NCBI RefSeq assembly: GCF_003363265.1
Contig: NZ_QRBF01000001.1
Span: forward strand, 62,001 to 126,000
Source of the DNA: Dyella psychrodurans
GTDB taxonomy: Bacteria; Pseudomonadota; Gammaproteobacteria; Xanthomonadales; Rhodanobacteraceae
DNA length: 64,000 nt
Direction of reading: 5' to 3'
In this document: positions 19,157-28,472 of the stretch, in pieces
How the letters are laid out: every line of letters begins with the position of its first letter
How positions within the stretch are numbered: position 1 is the first letter of the stretch
Notes under the pieces: model-generated
Database searches by the model: none
Told to the model about the DNA's origin: nothing
The model's input: the letters and a program-made list of their open reading frames with translations, nothing else
Position numbers and translations under genes: made by a program

Positions 19157-19557
19157 GTGGGCTGACGTTTGATCGCGAGGCGGCTCTTCGCAGCTGCCTC
19201 GCGTTTGCCCCATTCACGAACGAAGTCGATAAATACGCGCAGTTTTGGCGGTACCTGGAACCGGCTCGGGTAGTACAGGTAAAAACCGTCAAAGGGCGGC
19301 AGCCAGGGGTCGAGTACGCACTCCAGTGATCCCGCGTCGATGGCGGCGCGCGCGGATGCTTCCAGCAAGCACGTCAGGCCGATGCCGTCCTGCGCCGCAC
19401 GCAAGGCAAGCGAGATGTCGTTGACGGTCAGGCTCCCGTCAACGGCCATCTCGAACCAGCGACCTTTTTGCGCGCCACTGCGATGCGCAAATTCCCAGCG
19501 ATAAATGGCGCCGCTGCTCGCCATGCTGGCGATCACCGTGGATGCCCATTGATACAT
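19147..19557 (-). pseudogene. C-terminal fragment of a LysR-type regulator
   Basis: 136 residues that match the last part of the effector domain of a LysR regulator (SSGAIYRWEF, VDGSLTVNDISLALRAAQDGIGLTCLLE, then FIDFVREWG). The helix-turn-helix and the first half of the effector domain are missing, and the sequence upstream on the same strand shows no continuation. Intact relatives are about 300 residues. The break lies next to the MFS transporter gene, which is read in the opposite direction, so a deletion probably removed the regulator that once controlled its neighbour. Confidence 0.8.
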
Positions 19558-19643
19558 GGGGACTATCGAGTCGTACCTGCCGAATTATCGATCATCCGCG
19601 TGTCACGGATTATGCTTGTGCCATCTTTCCCGATCCCATCGCG

Positions 19644-20930
19644 ATGAGCACAAGCCTATCCGAGCAGGCACCGGCCAAACCGGTGGCCTGGAGCGACGAA
19701 GACCTGATTCGCCACGGTACGCCGGCGTTCCGGCATACCAATCTGGCGTTGTTCGCCGCCGGTTTCGCCACGTTCGGCCTGCTGTATTGCGTGCAACCAC
19801 TGATGCCGCAATTCAGCCAGCACTATGGCGTCAGTGCGGCAACCAGCGCCTTGTCGCTGTCGCTGACGACGGGCGTGCTTGCGTTTGCCATGCTGTTCGC
19901 CGGCGGCGTTTCCGACGCGGTGGGGCGCAAATCGGTGATGGTGGCGTCGCTGCTCTCCTCCGCCGTATTGGTATTGCTGACCGCGTTGATGCCGACGTGG
20001 TATGCACTGTTGACGATACGCACCTTGCTCGGCCTGACATTGAGCGGCTTGCCGGCGGTGGCGATGACCTACCTCACCGAGGAAATGCACGTCGAATCGA
20101 TCGGCCTCGGCATGGGCCTGTACATCAGCGGCAGCGCCGTGGGCGGCATGAGCGGGCGCCTGATTGCCGGCGTAGTGGCCGATTATTTCGGTTGGCGTGC
20201 CGGCGTCGGCGTGGTAAGCGTTGTCGGCCTGATTTCAGGTTTGATCTTTTGGCAGGCGCTGCCGCCATCGCGTCATTTTCGTCCGCGTCCATTGGAGTGG
20301 CGCGCATTGTTCGGCCGCTTCGCGGGCATGTTTCGTGATGCCGGGTTGCCGTGGCTGTTCGCCGAAGGTTTCCTGCTGCTCGGCGCGTTTGTGACGGTTT
20401 ACAACTATCTTGGTTATCGTTTGCAGGCGCCGCCATACAACTTGAGCCAGACCGTGGTCGGCCTGATTTTCGGCATCTATCTGGTCGGTACCTTCAGTTC
20501 TGCATGGATGGGTCACCTCGCGGGCCAGCTGGGTCGCCGCAAGGTGTTGTGGACGGCCCTCGCATTGATGCTGTTCGGTGTCGGTTGCACGATGATGGCA
20601 CCGCTTTGGTTCATCGTGCTTGGCATCACAGCCATCACCTTCGGTTTTTTCGGCGGGCATTCCATCGTCAGCAGCTGGGTCGGCAGGCGCGGTGGTGCTG
20701 CGAAGGCGCAAGCCTCGTCGATGTATCTCTTCAGTTACTACATGGGTTCGAGCGTGGCTGGCGCCAGCGGCGGTTTGTTCTATGCTGACCACGGCTGGAC
20801 CGGCGTGGCGTTGTTCGTTGGCGTGATGGTGCTCGCCGGACTGCTGATCGCCTTGTGGCTTTATCGCGTCAAACCGCTGCCGCAACTCATCACGCCACCC
20901 ACGCCGATGAGCAAGGGAGCCATGCCATGA
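19644..20930 (+). CDS. MFS transporter, YnfM-like
   Basis: A 428-residue major facilitator with 12 predicted helices. The loop 2-3 signature is visible as GGVSDAVGRKSVMVAS and its second-half copy as GHLAGQLGRRKVLW. It groups by eye with YnfM/NanX-type drug or metabolite exporters. The start was set at MSTSLSE (19644), since the upstream 34 in-frame residues come from the LysR remnant region. The stop overlaps an ATG that begins a seven-codon remnant of a lost downstream gene. The LysR gene at 20944-21855 is convergent. Confidence 0.88.
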   Translation: MSTSLSEQAPAKPVAWSDEDLIRHGTPAFRHTNLALFAAGFATFGLLYCVQPLMPQFSQHYGVSAATSALSLSLTTGVLAFAMLFAGGVSDAVGRKSVMVASLLSSAVLVLLTALMPTWYALLTIRTLLGLTLSGLPAVAMTYLTEEMHVESIGLGMGLYISGSAVGGMSGRLIAGVVADYFGWRAGVGVVSVVGLISGLIFWQALPPSRHFRPRPLEWRALFGRFAGMFRDAGLPWLFAEGFLLLGAFVTVYNYLGYRLQAPPYNLSQTVVGLIFGIYLVGTFSSAWMGHLAGQLGRRKVLWTALALMLFGVGCTMMAPLWFIVLGITAITFGFFGGHSIVSSWVGRRGGAAKAQASSMYLFSYYMGSSVAGASGGLFYADHGWTGVALFVGVMVLAGLLIALWLYRVKPLPQLITPPTPMSKGAMP

Positions 20931-20947
20931 AGCTCGACGATATCTAG
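20927..20947 (+). pseudogene. Seven-codon stub of a lost downstream gene
   Basis: The MFS stop overlaps an ATG (ATGA) that reads MKLDDI and then TAG. Such a four-base overlap usually marks a translationally coupled second gene. Here it ends at once, where the convergent LysR gene ends, so a deletion joint is likely. Confidence 0.35.
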
Positions 20948-21855
20948 GTTGCTTGACGCGTTTCCGCCAGCAACAGCTGGACGAAACGCGGCACGAGCGG
21001 CGAGCGTTCGTCTTCGCGATACACCACGTGAATCTCGGACATGCTCTCCGCGTCGGCCAGCGGCACGTAGCTCACGCCGTCGACGCCGCTGTGACTGCAT
21101 GAAGCCGGCAGAATCGATACACCGAGGCCAGCAGCAACCAAGCCGATGATGGTTGACGCTTCGCGCGCCTCCTGTGCGATGCGAGGCGTAAAGCCAGCGT
21201 TGTGGCACAGTTTGAATACGCGCTCGTAGACGCCTGCGCCGGCACTGCGCGCGAACACCACAAAGGGCTCTTGCGCCAGGACCGCGGTCGAAAGCTTGCC
21301 ACGCGAGCCAGCGCGCTTGAGAACCGGATGATCCGAACGAAGCACGACGACGAGCGGATCGCGAAACAGCCGCTTCGATACCAGCGAGCTGGGTAACGAG
21401 TCGGGACGCAGAATGCCGATCTGCAGGCGTCGCTCAAGCAAGGCATCGATCTGTTGTAGCGAATTCAATTCCTGCAGTTGCAGATGCACGGCGGGAAAGC
21501 GCTGCCGGAATTCGAAGATGGCGCGAGGAATCTGCTGCGACAACGGAATGGTGCGAGTGAATCCAATAAACAGCTCGCCAAGTTCACCGCGTTGCGCACG
21601 CTTGGCCATGTCGGCGGCGCGGTCCACGCGCGCCAGAATATCGCGCGCCTCCTGCAGGAACAGTCTTCCCGGCTCGGTCAGGGCAACCCGGCGGTTGGTG
21701 CGCGTCAGCAGGCGCGCACCCACCGTCTCTTCCAGTTGACGGATCTGCTGGCTGAGCGGCGGCTGCGACATGCCCAGCCGTTCCGCTGCCTTGCCGAAAT
21801 GCAGGGTGTCGGCCACGGCAACGAAATAGCGCAGATGGCGCAGTTCGATATTCAT
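20944..21855 (-). CDS. LysR-family transcriptional regulator
   Basis: A complete 303-residue LysR regulator. The N-terminal winged helix-turn-helix reads LRHLRYFVAVADTLHFGKAA followed by LGMSQPPLSQQIRQLEE, then the linker helix and a periplasmic-binding-fold effector domain (GELFIGFTRTIPLSQ, LRSDHPVL, GLVAAGLGVSILPAS). The head resembles BenM/CatM-type regulators of aromatic catabolism. The target is unknown: neighbours are a convergent MFS gene and a phosphodiesterase gene upstream on the same strand. Confidence 0.93.
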   Translation of the reverse strand: MNIELRHLRYFVAVADTLHFGKAAERLGMSQPPLSQQIRQLEETVGARLLTRTNRRVALTEPGRLFLQEARDILARVDRAADMAKRAQRGELGELFIGFTRTIPLSQQIPRAIFEFRQRFPAVHLQLQELNSLQQIDALLERRLQIGILRPDSLPSSLVSKRLFRDPLVVVLRSDHPVLKRAGSRGKLSTAVLAQEPFVVFARSAGAGVYERVFKLCHNAGFTPRIAQEAREASTIIGLVAAGLGVSILPASCSHSGVDGVSYVPLADAESMSEIHVVYREDERSPLVPRFVQLLLAETRQAT

Positions 21856-21914
21856 GCCGCTACTTTCGCGGCACGGCCTTCGATACTCAAGTGGTTTCTA
21901 GCCGGGCCCGCGTT

Positions 21915-23207
21915 TCATTGCGCGGCTGGCTGCGCCGTGGGTTTGAACATGCCCTGGACGTCTTCGAGACTGCCGTCGTTGAAGCGCGGCGGAATGCGAA
22001 GCAGCTGGGCCATCAGCGGGTAGACATCCACGTTGGAAAAGCTGTGGAAGCGCGCGCCATTCTGGAACGCCGGGCCGTGGGCAACAAAGATGGCCTGCAT
22101 CGTCGGATCGGCATTGTCATACCCATGCTCGCCGACGTGCGCAGGGTTCTTGCGCTTGGCCAAGGCTTCGGTAGTGGTGATGCGCCAGCCCACGTCGGCT
22201 AGGCATACCAGTTGCGGCACGCGTGCGTTGCTGCCGTAGTTGAGGCGCCTGGGTACACGGGTCTTGTCCCAGCAGTGCATGTGCTGCTGCGGTTGTTCCA
22301 GTTGCTCTTCGATCGCATTGAAATCGTGCTTGCGCCTGGGATTGAAGCCGGCGAGGACGCCGAGCGTCACCGTGTCCACATCCTTCATCGAAATCAGTTT
22401 GTCCATGAGGATGTTGTTGTCGGCCGGAGCGCTGGCCATGCCGTGATCGGCGACCACGATGATGTTCATGTGATCGTACAGGCCCCGCTGCTTAAGACCC
22501 TCGACAAGGCGTGTCATCGCTTCATCGGTATCCTGGATGGCCTGATTCACCTGCGGCGAATCGGGACCATGCTCGTGGCCTGCGGTATCTACCGCGTTGA
22601 AATAAAGGGTGACGAAGCCGGGGCGCTGATCGGCCGGAAGATCCAGCCAGGCAAGTACCTGATCGACGCGTTGATCCGCCGTCACCTTCGCGTCGAACGG
22701 TTTCCAGTAGTCGGGATGATGTCCCTGGATCGGCGCTTCGGAACCAGGCCAGAACATGGTCGCGGTGCGTATGCCATGCGCGTCCGCCGTTTCCCAGATT
22801 GGCGTGGCCTGGTCCCACCAGAACTCGTTGCCCACGGCCTTGCGATCGCTAAGCGTGAACTTGCCAAGTTCGGGATCGAACATGGTGTTGTTGACGATGC
22901 CGTGATGATCGGGCACCAGTCCGGTCACCATGGTGTAGTGATTGGGAAAGGTCAGGGACGGAAAGGATGGTTGCATTGAAGCGCGCACACCGGATGCGGC
23001 GAGTGCCTGCAAGGTGGGGCTGAGGCCGCGGTCCAGATAGTCCGCGCGATAGGCGTCGATGGAGATCAACAGCAGCGGTGTGGTGGCAGTTGCCTTGGTC
23101 TGCTGCGTTGTCGTTTCGGTTGCCTGTGCCGGCGTGGTGCTGTGCGATGCGCAGCCTGCGCCGACGGCGACGAACGAACAGATCAAGACGCGGGACAACC
23201 AATTCAT
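21915..23207 (-). CDS. Lipoprotein nucleotide pyrophosphatase/phosphodiesterase
   Basis: A 430-residue exported phosphodiesterase of the alkaline phosphatase superfamily (NPP/autotaxin type). The signal peptide ends VGAGC, a lipobox, so it is probably a lipoprotein. Metal ligands are seen in LLLISIDAYRADYL, the nucleophile Thr in PSFPSLTFPNHYTMVTGL, and the second metal site in NAVDTAGHEHGP and VVADHGMAS, with His in GEHGYDN. Substrates may be nucleotides or phosphodiesters in the periplasm. Start 23207 gives the cleanest signal; ATG 23246 is in frame. Confidence 0.9.
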   Translation of the reverse strand: MNWLSRVLICSFVAVGAGCASHSTTPAQATETTTQQTKATATTPLLLISIDAYRADYLDRGLSPTLQALAASGVRASMQPSFPSLTFPNHYTMVTGLVPDHHGIVNNTMFDPELGKFTLSDRKAVGNEFWWDQATPIWETADAHGIRTATMFWPGSEAPIQGHHPDYWKPFDAKVTADQRVDQVLAWLDLPADQRPGFVTLYFNAVDTAGHEHGPDSPQVNQAIQDTDEAMTRLVEGLKQRGLYDHMNIIVVADHGMASAPADNNILMDKLISMKDVDTVTLGVLAGFNPRRKHDFNAIEEQLEQPQQHMHCWDKTRVPRRLNYGSNARVPQLVCLADVGWRITTTEALAKRKNPAHVGEHGYDNADPTMQAIFVAHGPAFQNGARFHSFSNVDVYPLMAQLLRIPPRFNDGSLEDVQGMFKPTAQPAAQ

Positions 23208-23394
23208 AAGGGACGATCCGTGAATGACGATGGACAACCCCTTCATGATGGCGCAGTTGTGTGACTAAAACAGCTCTTGCGCAACGAGCAGACATGCGTT
23301 CTCGCGCAAGTTCTTGTGGGCAATGCTGTCCTTCATGCGCATGGCCAGGGCCCTTTCCCGCAGGAAAGGGCCTGGCTCAAACGGCGGGGATCCA

Positions 23395-24117
23395 TCAAGC
23401 CGCAGGCCGCATCAACACCTTGCCGGTAGCCAATTCGTATACCGCGCCAACGACGCGTACGCTGCCTTGCCGCACGGCCTCGGAAATCACCGGTTGTGCC
23501 GACGCTACGCGCGATACGTTGTAGTCGACGTTGCCGTCGATGGCATTGGCCAACATATTGCCTCCGCCAGTTTCCACGGCCTTGGCGACACCGGGCCGAA
23601 TGGCATCGACGATGTCCCAGATATGTCCGGGCAACGGAGCGGGTTGCTTGATTTCGTTGAGCGTGGCCTTGACGGCGCCGCAATCGGCATGTCCGAGAAC
23701 AAGGATCAAAGGCACCTTGAGTACCCCCACGGCGTACTCAAGGCTCGCCAGACTATCGCTGCTGAGGTAATTGCCGGCGACGCGCACGACGAACAGATCG
23801 CCGGGACCTTGATCGAACACAAGCTCCGGCGCGACGCGCGAATCCGCACAGCTCAATATCGCGGCAATGGGGTATTGCGCCTTGGCGCGCGCCGCACGGC
23901 CCACCGAGAAATCCTTGGCATCGATCTTGTTGGATGCGTAGCGCGCGTTGCCGTCGAGCAGACGGCGCAAGGCGGCATCGGGTGTAATGGCGTTCTGCGG
24001 CGGCGACGCATCGGCCCACGCAAGAGGCGAGGCGAATGCACTTACTGCAAGCAATCCCAGGCTTGCTTCAAGAAACTGACGGCGGGACTGCATCGAATGC
24101 GAAGGAAGGTCGCACAT
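23395..24117 (-). CDS. Exported beta-carbonic anhydrase
   Basis: A 240-residue beta-class carbonic anhydrase that interconverts CO2 and bicarbonate. The zinc ligands are in CADSRVAPE (C, D/R dyad) and GHADCGAVKA (H and C), and FVVRVAGN is conserved. The N-terminus has SRRQFLEASLGLLAVSAFA, a twin-arginine signal, so the enzyme is folded before export to the periplasm. Start 24117 is the longest; ATG 24093 (MQSRRQF) is an equally good start and places the twin arginines nearer the end. Confidence 0.93.
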   Translation of the reverse strand: MCDLPSHSMQSRRQFLEASLGLLAVSAFASPLAWADASPPQNAITPDAALRRLLDGNARYASNKIDAKDFSVGRAARAKAQYPIAAILSCADSRVAPELVFDQGPGDLFVVRVAGNYLSSDSLASLEYAVGVLKVPLILVLGHADCGAVKATLNEIKQPAPLPGHIWDIVDAIRPGVAKAVETGGGNMLANAIDGNVDYNVSRVASAQPVISEAVRQGSVRVVGAVYELATGKVLMRPAA

Positions 24118-24218
24118 GGCACGTCTCCAATCAGGTGGGTGAGTTGTTCCCCTGCAAGGTCAGCTACAGCGTTCCGGAGGGTACAACCATCGACCTGAGA
24201 GCGTCGTGATGACTTGCA

Positions 24219-25472
24219 TTATTGCGGTGACAGGTTCTTGAACCATGCTGCGGCACCCAGTCCCGCCCGGCGGCCGCTCGCGAAGCAGGCCGTCAGCAAA
24301 TAACCGCCGGTGGGCGCTTCCCAGTCCAGCATTTCACCCGCGCAGAAGACCCCGGGAAGGCCATGGAGCATCATGCGATCGTTCAGGGCTTCAAGCCGCA
24401 CACCGCCTGCGGTGCTTATCGCCTCGGCCATAGGGCGTGCTTGCTTTAGGTGCAGCGGCAGTCGCTTGATCGCTTGCGCAACGACGCTGCCGTCCAGCAG
24501 CTGTGGCTTGTGGAGCGCTTCGTAGAGCAACGCCGCCTTGACGCCGGCGAGGCCCGCTTGGCGGCGCAAATGTTCGCTGAAAGATCGGCTGCCGCGTGGC
24601 TTGGAAAGTTCGTGCTGCAAACGCTCCAGTGTCCGATCCGGAGCGAGATCGAGTTCGAGCGTGGCATGTCCGTGTTGGGCGATGGCATCGCGCAGCGATG
24701 CCGACAGGGCGTAGACGAGACTGCCTTCGATGCCTGTACTCGTAATGACGCACTCGCCTTGACGCAGATGTTCCTGCCCATGCGCGTCGCGCCAATAAGC
24801 AGCCACCGGTTTCAATGGCGCACCCGCGTGATGTGTGGCGAGATGTTCGCTCCAGCCGATATCGAAGCCGCAATTGGACGGCTGCAGCGGCGCGATATCC
24901 ACGCCACGGTCCGCGAGCCAGGGTGCCCACGCGCCATCCGAACCCAGTTGCGGCCAGCTGCCGCCACCCAGCGCCAGGACAACGGTCGACGCGGATACGG
25001 AGCGTTCTCCCTCCGGTGTCGCGAAGCGCAACGCACCGTGTTCATCCCAGCCGAGCCAGCGATGATGGACATGGAAATGCACGCCGCTTTCGCGCAAACG
25101 ATGTACCCACCCGCGCAACAGCGGCGCGGCTTTCAGATCGCTCGGAAACACGCGGCCCGATGTGCCGACAAACGTTTCTATGCCCAGATCGCGTGCCCAG
25201 GCACGCAGCGCATCGGCATCGAAATCGTCGAGCCACGCACCGACTTCATGCGCACGTTTGCCATAACGCAGCACGAAATCGGCCTTGGGTTCACCGTGCG
25301 TCAGGTTCATGCCGCCTTTGCCGGCGATCAGGAATTTGCGTCCGACGGAACCTTTGCTTTCGTACAGATCGACCTCGATGCCTCGTGTGCGCGCCGTTTC
25401 GGCCGCCATCAATCCGGCAGGGCCGCCGCCGATGATGACCAGTCCCGGGGGATTGGAATGCGCAGAAGACAT
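24219..25472 (-). CDS. BaiN/RdsA-type FAD-dependent oxidoreductase (PP4765 group)
   Basis: A 417-residue flavoprotein of the HI0933-like family. The FAD motif is LVIIGGGPAGLMAAE near the N-terminus, with GRKFLIAGKGGMNLTHGEP following and STAGGVRLEALNDRMMLHGLPG then GVFCAGEMLDWEAPTGGYLLT near the C-terminus, the second FAD contact. Members of the family include a bile acid reductase and a flavoprotein of unknown role. Start 25472 was taken because the upstream ATG at 25508 overlaps a TACAAT promoter-like element. Substrate unknown. Confidence 0.85.
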   Translation of the reverse strand: MSSAHSNPPGLVIIGGGPAGLMAAETARTRGIEVDLYESKGSVGRKFLIAGKGGMNLTHGEPKADFVLRYGKRAHEVGAWLDDFDADALRAWARDLGIETFVGTSGRVFPSDLKAAPLLRGWVHRLRESGVHFHVHHRWLGWDEHGALRFATPEGERSVSASTVVLALGGGSWPQLGSDGAWAPWLADRGVDIAPLQPSNCGFDIGWSEHLATHHAGAPLKPVAAYWRDAHGQEHLRQGECVITSTGIEGSLVYALSASLRDAIAQHGHATLELDLAPDRTLERLQHELSKPRGSRSFSEHLRRQAGLAGVKAALLYEALHKPQLLDGSVVAQAIKRLPLHLKQARPMAEAISTAGGVRLEALNDRMMLHGLPGVFCAGEMLDWEAPTGGYLLTACFASGRRAGLGAAAWFKNLSPQ

Positions 25473-25582
25473 GCTGAAACGAGAGAGAGACGGCTGGGTA
25501 TTGTACATCGACCCGTCTGGCCTCTTCTTTCGAAGATAGCGCGGAAGGCGTGATTGCGAGACGGGCAGCCAGACTTATCCGC

Positions 25583-25975
25583 TCAGTCGATTTCCTCGCC
25601 ACCGCCGAGCATTTTTCGCTGAATATGATCGAGATACTCGTCCAGTTCGTCCATGCTTTTGAACACCTCGTTGACGGGAACGGCCTTGACGATCTCGAAC
25701 ACCTTGCCGACCTGCGGCTGCGGATTGAGCAACAAGGTGTAGCCGTTGCGCGCACGCATCGTTTTGCGGATCTTGGCGACGCTTCGCAATCCGGCGCTGC
25801 TGATGTATTCGAGCAAGGACAGATCGAGCACCAGCGTGCTTCCTTCCTCCAAGTGCTGTAGCTCGCGCGCGGCCGCTTCGTCGAACTCGCCGAAGGTCAG
25901 CGCATCGAGTCGGCCCTGTAGATGGAGTGTGGAACGCATGGGTGACGTGGCGTCACTGCGAAGGCTGAAGGTCAT
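25583..25975 (-). CDS. STAS-domain anti-sigma factor antagonist
   Basis: A 130-residue RsbV/SpoIIAA-like protein. The phosphorylation loop is LDLSLLEYISSAGLRSV, with the conserved Ser in SSAG. In partner switching the kinase phosphorylates this Ser and the phosphatase removes the phosphate, which frees or traps a partner protein. The start overlaps the end of the phosphatase-kinase gene by 23 bases, so the two are co-translated. The short tail after the STAS domain is acidic. Confidence 0.93.
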   Translation of the reverse strand: MTFSLRSDATSPMRSTLHLQGRLDALTFGEFDEAAARELQHLEEGSTLVLDLSLLEYISSAGLRSVAKIRKTMRARNGYTLLLNPQPQVGKVFEIVKAVPVNEVFKSMDELDEYLDHIQRKMLGGGEEID

Positions 25976-28295
25976 GGTCTTGCTCCGGCCGATTGGCGTG
26001 AACGAAACGAAGTTGCAGATGATTGCCGTGCTCGTCGTGCGTGTAGTTCAGATCGCTGGCCATCGCACGCACCAGGTGGATGCCGAGTCCGCCCAGTTCT
26101 TCCGCATCGGCGCAATCGCCGCTGAGCGCGGGAGGGGGCGATTGCAGCGGATCGAAGGGTTTGCCGTCGTGATGCAGCTCCACCAGCACCGCATCGTCGG
26201 CCAAGGTCAGGTGCAGGCCGATGTTGCCCTGGTGTTGTTCGAGGCAGCCATGCTGCACCATGTTGACCATCAATTCTTCGAGCACCAGTCGCACGTCGTC
26301 GCGGACATCGTCTTCGATGCCGGCGGCTTCCAGCGTCTGGTCGCAGCGTTCGAGCGTGTCGAACACGTCTTGCATGGATGCGGCGAAGGTGATGTCGAGC
26401 ATCGATGCGCTCCTTTCCGTTCCGGCGTGATGCCAACGCAATGCCAATACGGTGATGTCGTCGGCCTGGCCATACCCGGCCGCGAAACGTTCGACATCGG
26501 CCACCAGGCCCCCGACAGGATCCTCGTCCGGCGTGTCGGCGTACCTAGCCAGGCAGGCGAGCATGCGTTCTTGCCCGTATAACTGCAGCGCCTCATTGGT
26601 TGCTTCGGTAATGCCATCGGTATACATCAACAAGGTCTCCCCGGGCTGAAGACGCACGCGATGCGCCGGGTAGGTGGCCTCTTCGTCCAGCCCAAGCGCG
26701 GGACCGGTCTCCAGCTGCAGCAGGTGCGGCGCTTCGCGTCCCCAGCGCACGGGAGGTTCATGACCGGCGCTGGCCATGATGAGGTGGCCGCGAACCGTAT
26801 CGAGAAATCCGCACAGCAAACTGACGAACATGCAGCCGTCGTTGTTGCGGCAGAGCTCCCGGTTAAGCAATTGCAGCAATTGCTGCGGCGATTGCGCTCG
26901 CGGTGCGAGAGCCTTGGCCAGCGTGATCGCGCGCGCCATGAACAGCGCGGCGGGAATGCCCTTGTCCGAGACGTCGCCGACCATGATGCAGAAGCGTTGG
27001 TCGTGCAGCATGAAGTAGGTGTACAGGTCGCCGCCGACGGTTCGAGCGGGCTGAAGCGCGGCGTGCAGTTCGAAATTGCTGCAACGTGCATCCAGATAGT
27101 GCGGGCCGGGTAGCAGGGCGGTCTGGATCTGGTGCGCGATTTCCAGCTCGCTCGCCAGGCGTTGTTGTTCGCGTGCCACCCTCGTCAGCTCGGCGATATG
27201 CATGGCCAGTTCGTTGCGCATGCGATCGAACGCATGCGTGAGGCGGCCGACCTCGTCATGTTCGCGCGTTGCCGGCAACGCAAAATCGAGCGCGCCGCGC
27301 GCGACCTGTTCTGCGCGGTCCGTAAGCACCACCAGCGGCGTGATGATGCGCCGGATGATGACCAGCATAAGTAGCGAAAGAATCAGCAGCGCCAGTGCGC
27401 CGACGATGAGTGTCGCCATGAAGGCGTGCCGAACGCCCGCATAGATTTTCGCCTCGGGCACGGTGAGTCCCAGCTGCCAGTTCGTTCCCTTGATCGGCGC
27501 GCGATAGATCCAGATCGGTTCATCGGCGTTGTTCGACTCCGACGGCAGCATCCGAATGGCCGCGGCGCCGTGGGTGTTCAAGGTCCGAAGGAGTTCGGCA
27601 TCGGCATGCTGCCCCACCAGTTCGGTGGTGTCGTTCGCCAGAAAGGTGCCCTGCTGATCGACGACGAAGGCATTGGTGCCTTCAGGCTTGTCCAAGTCCT
27701 GCAGGATGCCTTGAAGCCATTCGAGGGTGATATCCGCATTGAGAACGCCTACTGCCTTTCCGTCCGCGACGATTGCCGTCGAGTAGCTCACCAGCCTGCG
27801 GCGCCGGGATTGCGAATAAAAAGGCTTCTGCCAGCAACCGTTCATGCAGGACAGGCCTGCCTGGAACCAGCTGGCATTCCAGTAAGGGGTAGGGTCCTTC
27901 AGCAGATCGCGGTGGGTCAGCGAGCCATCATCCGTTCGGCTGACAAAGGGGGACTGCCCGGATGCCAGCGCCGCAGCGGAGCCGGGAACGAATGCCGAAG
28001 CCAGGCCTGACAAGTCGGGATTGTGCGAGATGGCATCGCGGAGCAGGGGTTCCGCATCGACCGGTCGCGGACCGATGATGGCCGCGAGCACCTGATCGGT
28101 GTTGGTGACCATGTCCAGTCGTTCCTGGATGCGGTTGCTCGCGTCGCTGGCCAGCGCTTCGGATTCTCGATGCGTTTGCGCCAGGATCTGGTGCCCCACC
28201 AGCTGAAAAAGCAGGATTCCGCCGACGCTCAGCACTGTTACGGTCCCCAAAAGGACCCACAGGGCCAGCTTTGAAGCAATACTGCGCAACGCCAT
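25953..28295 (-). CDS. Membrane sensor PP2C phosphatase fused to RsbW-like kinase
   Basis: A 780-residue inner-membrane signalling protein. Order: TM1 (about 12-34), a periplasmic Cache-like sensor (about 40-285), TM2 (about 292-316), HAMP (about 317-370), coiled linker, SpoIIE/PP2C phosphatase (about 395-645; GGDLYTYF and GDVSDKGI carry metal-binding Asp, then YTDGITEA and DDITVLAL), and a C-terminal HATPase (about 655-770; LEELMVNMVQHG N-box, HHDGKPFDP and GGLGIHLV). Kinase and phosphatase sit in one chain. Start MALRSI was chosen because the fold begins there; 28349 is an in-frame alternative. The STAS substrate overlaps the 3' end. The output is not encoded nearby. Confidence 0.92.
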   Translation of the reverse strand: MALRSIASKLALWVLLGTVTVLSVGGILLFQLVGHQILAQTHRESEALASDASNRIQERLDMVTNTDQVLAAIIGPRPVDAEPLLRDAISHNPDLSGLASAFVPGSAAALASGQSPFVSRTDDGSLTHRDLLKDPTPYWNASWFQAGLSCMNGCWQKPFYSQSRRRRLVSYSTAIVADGKAVGVLNADITLEWLQGILQDLDKPEGTNAFVVDQQGTFLANDTTELVGQHADAELLRTLNTHGAAAIRMLPSESNNADEPIWIYRAPIKGTNWQLGLTVPEAKIYAGVRHAFMATLIVGALALLILSLLMLVIIRRIITPLVVLTDRAEQVARGALDFALPATREHDEVGRLTHAFDRMRNELAMHIAELTRVAREQQRLASELEIAHQIQTALLPGPHYLDARCSNFELHAALQPARTVGGDLYTYFMLHDQRFCIMVGDVSDKGIPAALFMARAITLAKALAPRAQSPQQLLQLLNRELCRNNDGCMFVSLLCGFLDTVRGHLIMASAGHEPPVRWGREAPHLLQLETGPALGLDEEATYPAHRVRLQPGETLLMYTDGITEATNEALQLYGQERMLACLARYADTPDEDPVGGLVADVERFAAGYGQADDITVLALRWHHAGTERSASMLDITFAASMQDVFDTLERCDQTLEAAGIEDDVRDDVRLVLEELMVNMVQHGCLEQHQGNIGLHLTLADDAVLVELHHDGKPFDPLQSPPPALSGDCADAEELGGLGIHLVRAMASDLNYTHDEHGNHLQLRFVHANRPEQDHDLQPSQ

Positions 28296-28472
28296 CGGAT
28301 CCCGTCCCCTTATGGTCAGAATCTTGCTAGTCGGCGCGAACGCCTGCAAGAGAACCCCGTCTCAAAGGGGGCATGCCGAGTGTACGCGGAGTCAACGGGC
28401 GCATTAAATTAACTGACTTCTTGGCCTATTAACTTAGGTCAATCGATTTACCGATCGCATCAGGCACAACGC

